Shown: in pieces, positions 62,254-64,000 of the stretch
How the letters are laid out: every line of letters begins with the position of its first letter
Numbering within the stretch: position 1 is the stretch's first letter
NCBI RefSeq assembly: GCF_000518645.1
Contig: NZ_JADZ01000017.1
Location: forward strand, 62,001-126,000
Length of the DNA: 64,000 nt
Direction of reading: 5' to 3'
From: Curvibacter gracilis ATCC BAA-807
Lineage (GTDB): Bacteria > Pseudomonadota > Gammaproteobacteria > Burkholderiales > Burkholderiaceae_C
Position numbers and translations under genes: made by a program
Notes under the pieces: generated by a model
The model's database searches: none
Told to the model about the DNA's origin: nothing
The model's input: only the letters and a program-made list of their open reading frames with translations

Positions 62254-62330
<77 letters not shown>

Positions 62331-62340
62331 GCAAGATGGA

Positions 62341-62346
62341 ATTATA
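62341..62346 (-). promoter_or_regulatory. TATAAT box between rplQ and tRNA-fMet
   Basis: On the minus strand TATAAT starts five bases after the rplQ stop and would place transcription start at the tRNA 5' end. No good -35 is visible, so it may be a weak or extended promoter. The same 11-base string TAAGTTATAAT is also found at the end of rpoA. Confidence 0.4.
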
Positions 62347-62348
62347 AC

Positions 62349-62750
62349 TTATTCTGCAGCTGCTTGAGCGGCTTCGGCAGAATTATTTGCTTCAGCACGT
62401 TCAACCAACTCCACCAGGGCCATCGGAGCGTTGTCGCCCACGCGGTAGCCCATCTTCAGGATTCGGGTGTAACCACCAGGACGAGCGCTGTTGCGCTTGC
62501 CCAGGTCGTTGAACAGCTTGGTGACGCTGTCGCGGTCGCGCAGACGGTCAAACGCCAGACGACGGTTGGCCACAGTGTCAACCTTGGCCAGGGTGATCAT
62601 GGGCTCGATCACGCGGCGCAGTTCCTTGGCCTTGGGAACGGTGGTCTTGATGACTTCATGCTCGATGAGCGAGTTCATCATGTTCTGCAGCATCGCCAGG
62701 CGGTGCGAGCTGGTGCGATTCAGTTTACGAAGGCCGTGTCCGTGACGCAT
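62349..62750 (-). CDS. rplQ: 50S ribosomal protein L17
   Basis: A 133-residue bL17. The N-terminus [17 protein letters not shown] and [15 protein letters not shown] are diagnostic, as is [19 protein letters not shown]. It is a late-assembly 50S protein. The order rpsD-rpoA-rplQ is the standard alpha operon order. The stop codon is followed directly by GTTATAAT. Confidence 0.98.
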   Translation of the reverse strand: MRHGHGLRKLNRTSSHRLAMLQNMMNSLIEHEVIKTTVPKAKELRRVIEPMITLAKVDTVANRRLAFDRLRDRDSVTKLFNDLGKRNSARPGGYTRILKMGYRVGDNAPMALVELVERAEANNSAEAAQAAAE

Positions 62751-62827
62751 AGTGCTTTCCTTTCTTTATTGATGACAACCAGCCGGATCAGGTACTGGTT
62801 GATGCACTTCTCTGATTTCTAAGATTT

Positions 62828-62879
62828 CTCATCCATCCCATGACGGATGAGGCAGGCTCGCAGAAAAAGCGAAGCCTGC
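62828..62879. other. Two hairpins between rpoA and rplQ
   Basis: CTCATCC (62828-62834) with GGATGAG (62845-62851), and GCAGGCTCGC (62852-62861) with GCGAAGCCTGC (62869-62879, one bulge). The loop and lack of U run suggest transcript processing or stability, not termination. Confidence 0.6.
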
Positions 62880-62888
62880 GATTATAAC

Positions 62889-63878
62889 TTAACGCTTGTC
62901 GAGACCAGCAGGCGGCCAGCTTTCCAGCTTCATGCCCAGGGTCAGGCCACGAGAGGCCAGAACTTCCTTGATCTCGTTGAGCGACTTGCGACCCAGGTTC
63001 GGGGTCTTGAGCAGCTCGTTTTCGGTACGCTGAATCAGGTCGCCGATGTAGTAGATGTTCTCTGCCTTCAGGCAGTTGGCCGAACGCACGGTCAGTTCCA
63101 GCTCGTCCACAGGACGCAGCAGGATCGGATCGAACGAAGCGCCACCGCGCGGAGCCGGCTGATCGAACGCAGCCAGTTCGCCGCCTTCGAGCTGAGCAAA
63201 CACGGCCAGTTGTTCCACCAGGATCTTGGCCGAGGCGCGCACTGCGTCTTCAGCCGTGATGGCGCCGTTGGTTTCGATTTCGACCACCAGCTTGTCCAGA
63301 TCGGTACGTTGTTCCACACGGGCGCTTTCGACGGTGTAGCTCACGCGGCGGACCGGCGAGAACGATGCGTCGAGAACGATGCGGCCAATCGACTTGCTGG
63401 GCTCATCGGCAAAGCGGCGAATGTTGCCAGGCACATAGCCACGGCCCTTTTCGACCTTGATCTGCATGTCGAGCTTGCCACCGGCCGACAACGTGGCGAT
63501 CACGTGTTCGGGGTTGATGATCTCGACGTCATGCGGGGTCTGGATGTCACCAGCAGTGACAACACCTTCGCCATCCTTGCGCAGGCTCAGGGTAACTTCG
63601 TCGCGGTTGTGCAGCTTGAACACCACGCCCTTCAGGTTCAGAAGGATGTTGACCACATCTTCTTGAACGCCGTCGATGGAGGAGTACTCGTGCAGAACAC
63701 CTGCAATCGTGACTTCAGTCGCTGCGTACCCCACCATGGAGGACAGAAGCACTCGCCGGATTGCGTTGCCCAGCGTATGGCCATAGCCACGCTCGAACGG
63801 TTCCAGGGCGACCTTGGCGCGGTTGTTGCCAAGCTGTTCCACGGTGATTGCTTTGGGTTTCAGCAAGTTGGTTTGCAT
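62889..63878 (-). CDS. rpoA: RNA polymerase alpha subunit
   Basis: A 329-residue RpoA. N-terminal assembly domain: [24 protein letters not shown] and [16 protein letters not shown]-terminal domain that contacts promoters and activators: [20 protein letters not shown]-like and [13 protein letters not shown]. Its start follows AGAGGAAG. The upstream rpsD and downstream rplQ confirm the context. Confidence 0.99.
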   Translation of the reverse strand: MQTNLLKPKAITVEQLGNNRAKVALEPFERGYGHTLGNAIRRVLLSSMVGYAATEVTIAGVLHEYSSIDGVQEDVVNILLNLKGVVFKLHNRDEVTLSLRKDGEGVVTAGDIQTPHDVEIINPEHVIATLSAGGKLDMQIKVEKGRGYVPGNIRRFADEPSKSIGRIVLDASFSPVRRVSYTVESARVEQRTDLDKLVVEIETNGAITAEDAVRASAKILVEQLAVFAQLEGGELAAFDQPAPRGGASFDPILLRPVDELELTVRSANCLKAENIYYIGDLIQRTENELLKTPNLGRKSLNEIKEVLASRGLTLGMKLESWPPAGLDKR

Positions 63879-63932
63879 TCAGACTTCCTCTCAATACCCC
63901 CGGCTCGTTACACCGGTAAGGCTGGTGAAGCA

Positions 63933-63960
63933 CCTATACCGCGGTGCCCCGCGGTATAGG
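63933..63960. other. Perfect 12-bp hairpin between rpsD and rpoA
   Basis: CCTATACCGCGG (63933-63944), loop TGCC, CCGCGGTATAGG (63949-63960). It has no downstream U-run on the minus strand. It lies in the leader of rpoA and may attenuate or process the transcript, or be a translational control site. Confidence 0.75.
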
Positions 63961-63983
63961 AACGATTTCAATTGAACGGACGA

Positions 63984-64000
63984 TTAACGCGAATACAGTT
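63984..64000 (-). CDS. rpsD: 30S ribosomal protein S4, last codons
   Basis: Only the final codons are present: read on the minus strand the end is ...LYSR followed by TAA, the standard uS4 C-terminus, immediately upstream of rpoA. The rest is outside the window. Confidence 0.85.

Overview
The window is GC-rich betaproteobacterial chromosome, most likely from the Comamonadaceae (Burkholderiales). Support comes from the flgI-J-K-L order, the rpsD-rpoA-rplQ block followed by an initiator tRNA, several tripartite-tricarboxylate (Bug) solute receptors, a hemP gene under a Fur box, and a palindromic intergenic repeat of a type I recall from that family. Most of the DNA is ordinary, densely packed chromosome. 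No phage, plasmid, transposase or CRISPR array is visible.

Layout. 1-6.3 kb: end of a flagellar operon (flgI partial, flgJ, flgK, flgL) followed closely by an HDOD protein. 6.3-12.7 kb: a MocR-type regulator divergent from a translationally coupled run of two amino-acid-type exporters, a fold-I aminotransferase, a PhzF-like isomerase and a serine/threonine dehydratase-like enzyme. 12.7-13.5 kb: a DUF6883/DUF4926 two-gene cassette whose first gene is split by a ~165 bp hairpin-forming element. 13.6-21.5 kb: a histidine-phosphatase-like protein, an unknown gene, and a GAF/AAA+ sigma54 activator followed by a sigma54-promoted operon (OsmC-like, acyl-CoA-dehydrogenase-like, rubredoxin-FAD reductase fusion), then two small unknowns. 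21.5-28.4 kb: an RlmN-like methyltransferase and a cyanate module (two-component system, NrtABD-type transporter, cyanase). 28.5-37.2 kb: a TetR gene with two perfect operators and an NTF2-like gene, a sulfatase/Bug pair, a MarR gene, and a CoA-transferase/HMG-CoA-lyase-like/VOC/Bug/GNAT group. 37.2-50.6 kb: an intradiol-dioxygenase-like lipoprotein, acyl-CoA-binding protein, three metallopeptidases, an ArgE-like deacetylase, a solute-binding protein, a molybdopterin oxidoreductase, hemP, a LysR regulator and gamma-glutamyltransferase. 50.7-57.5 kb: a complete CusCBA/CzcCBA-like metal efflux operon and an MgtC-like protein. 57.6-62.1 kb: a histone-deacetylase-like hydrolase, an acyl-CoA synthetase-GNAT fusion and a PhnZ-like HD protein. 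62.2-64 kb: tRNA-fMet, rplQ, rpoA and the last codons of rpsD.

The observations most likely to be new are: (i) the sigma54 operon at 15.4-20.4 kb, where three GTCGAC boxes lie at exact 11-bp steps upstream of a consensus -24/-12 promoter and the three enzymes have no obvious named pathway; (ii) the hairpin-forming insertion element at 12954-13121 inside a DUF6883/DUF4926 cassette; (iii) the cyanate operon with its own LuxR-type two-component system and a perfect dyad at the expected operator position; and (iv) the deacetylase plus CoA-ligase/acetyltransferase pair, a possible protein-acylation switch. All functions are read from sequence alone; no database search was run.
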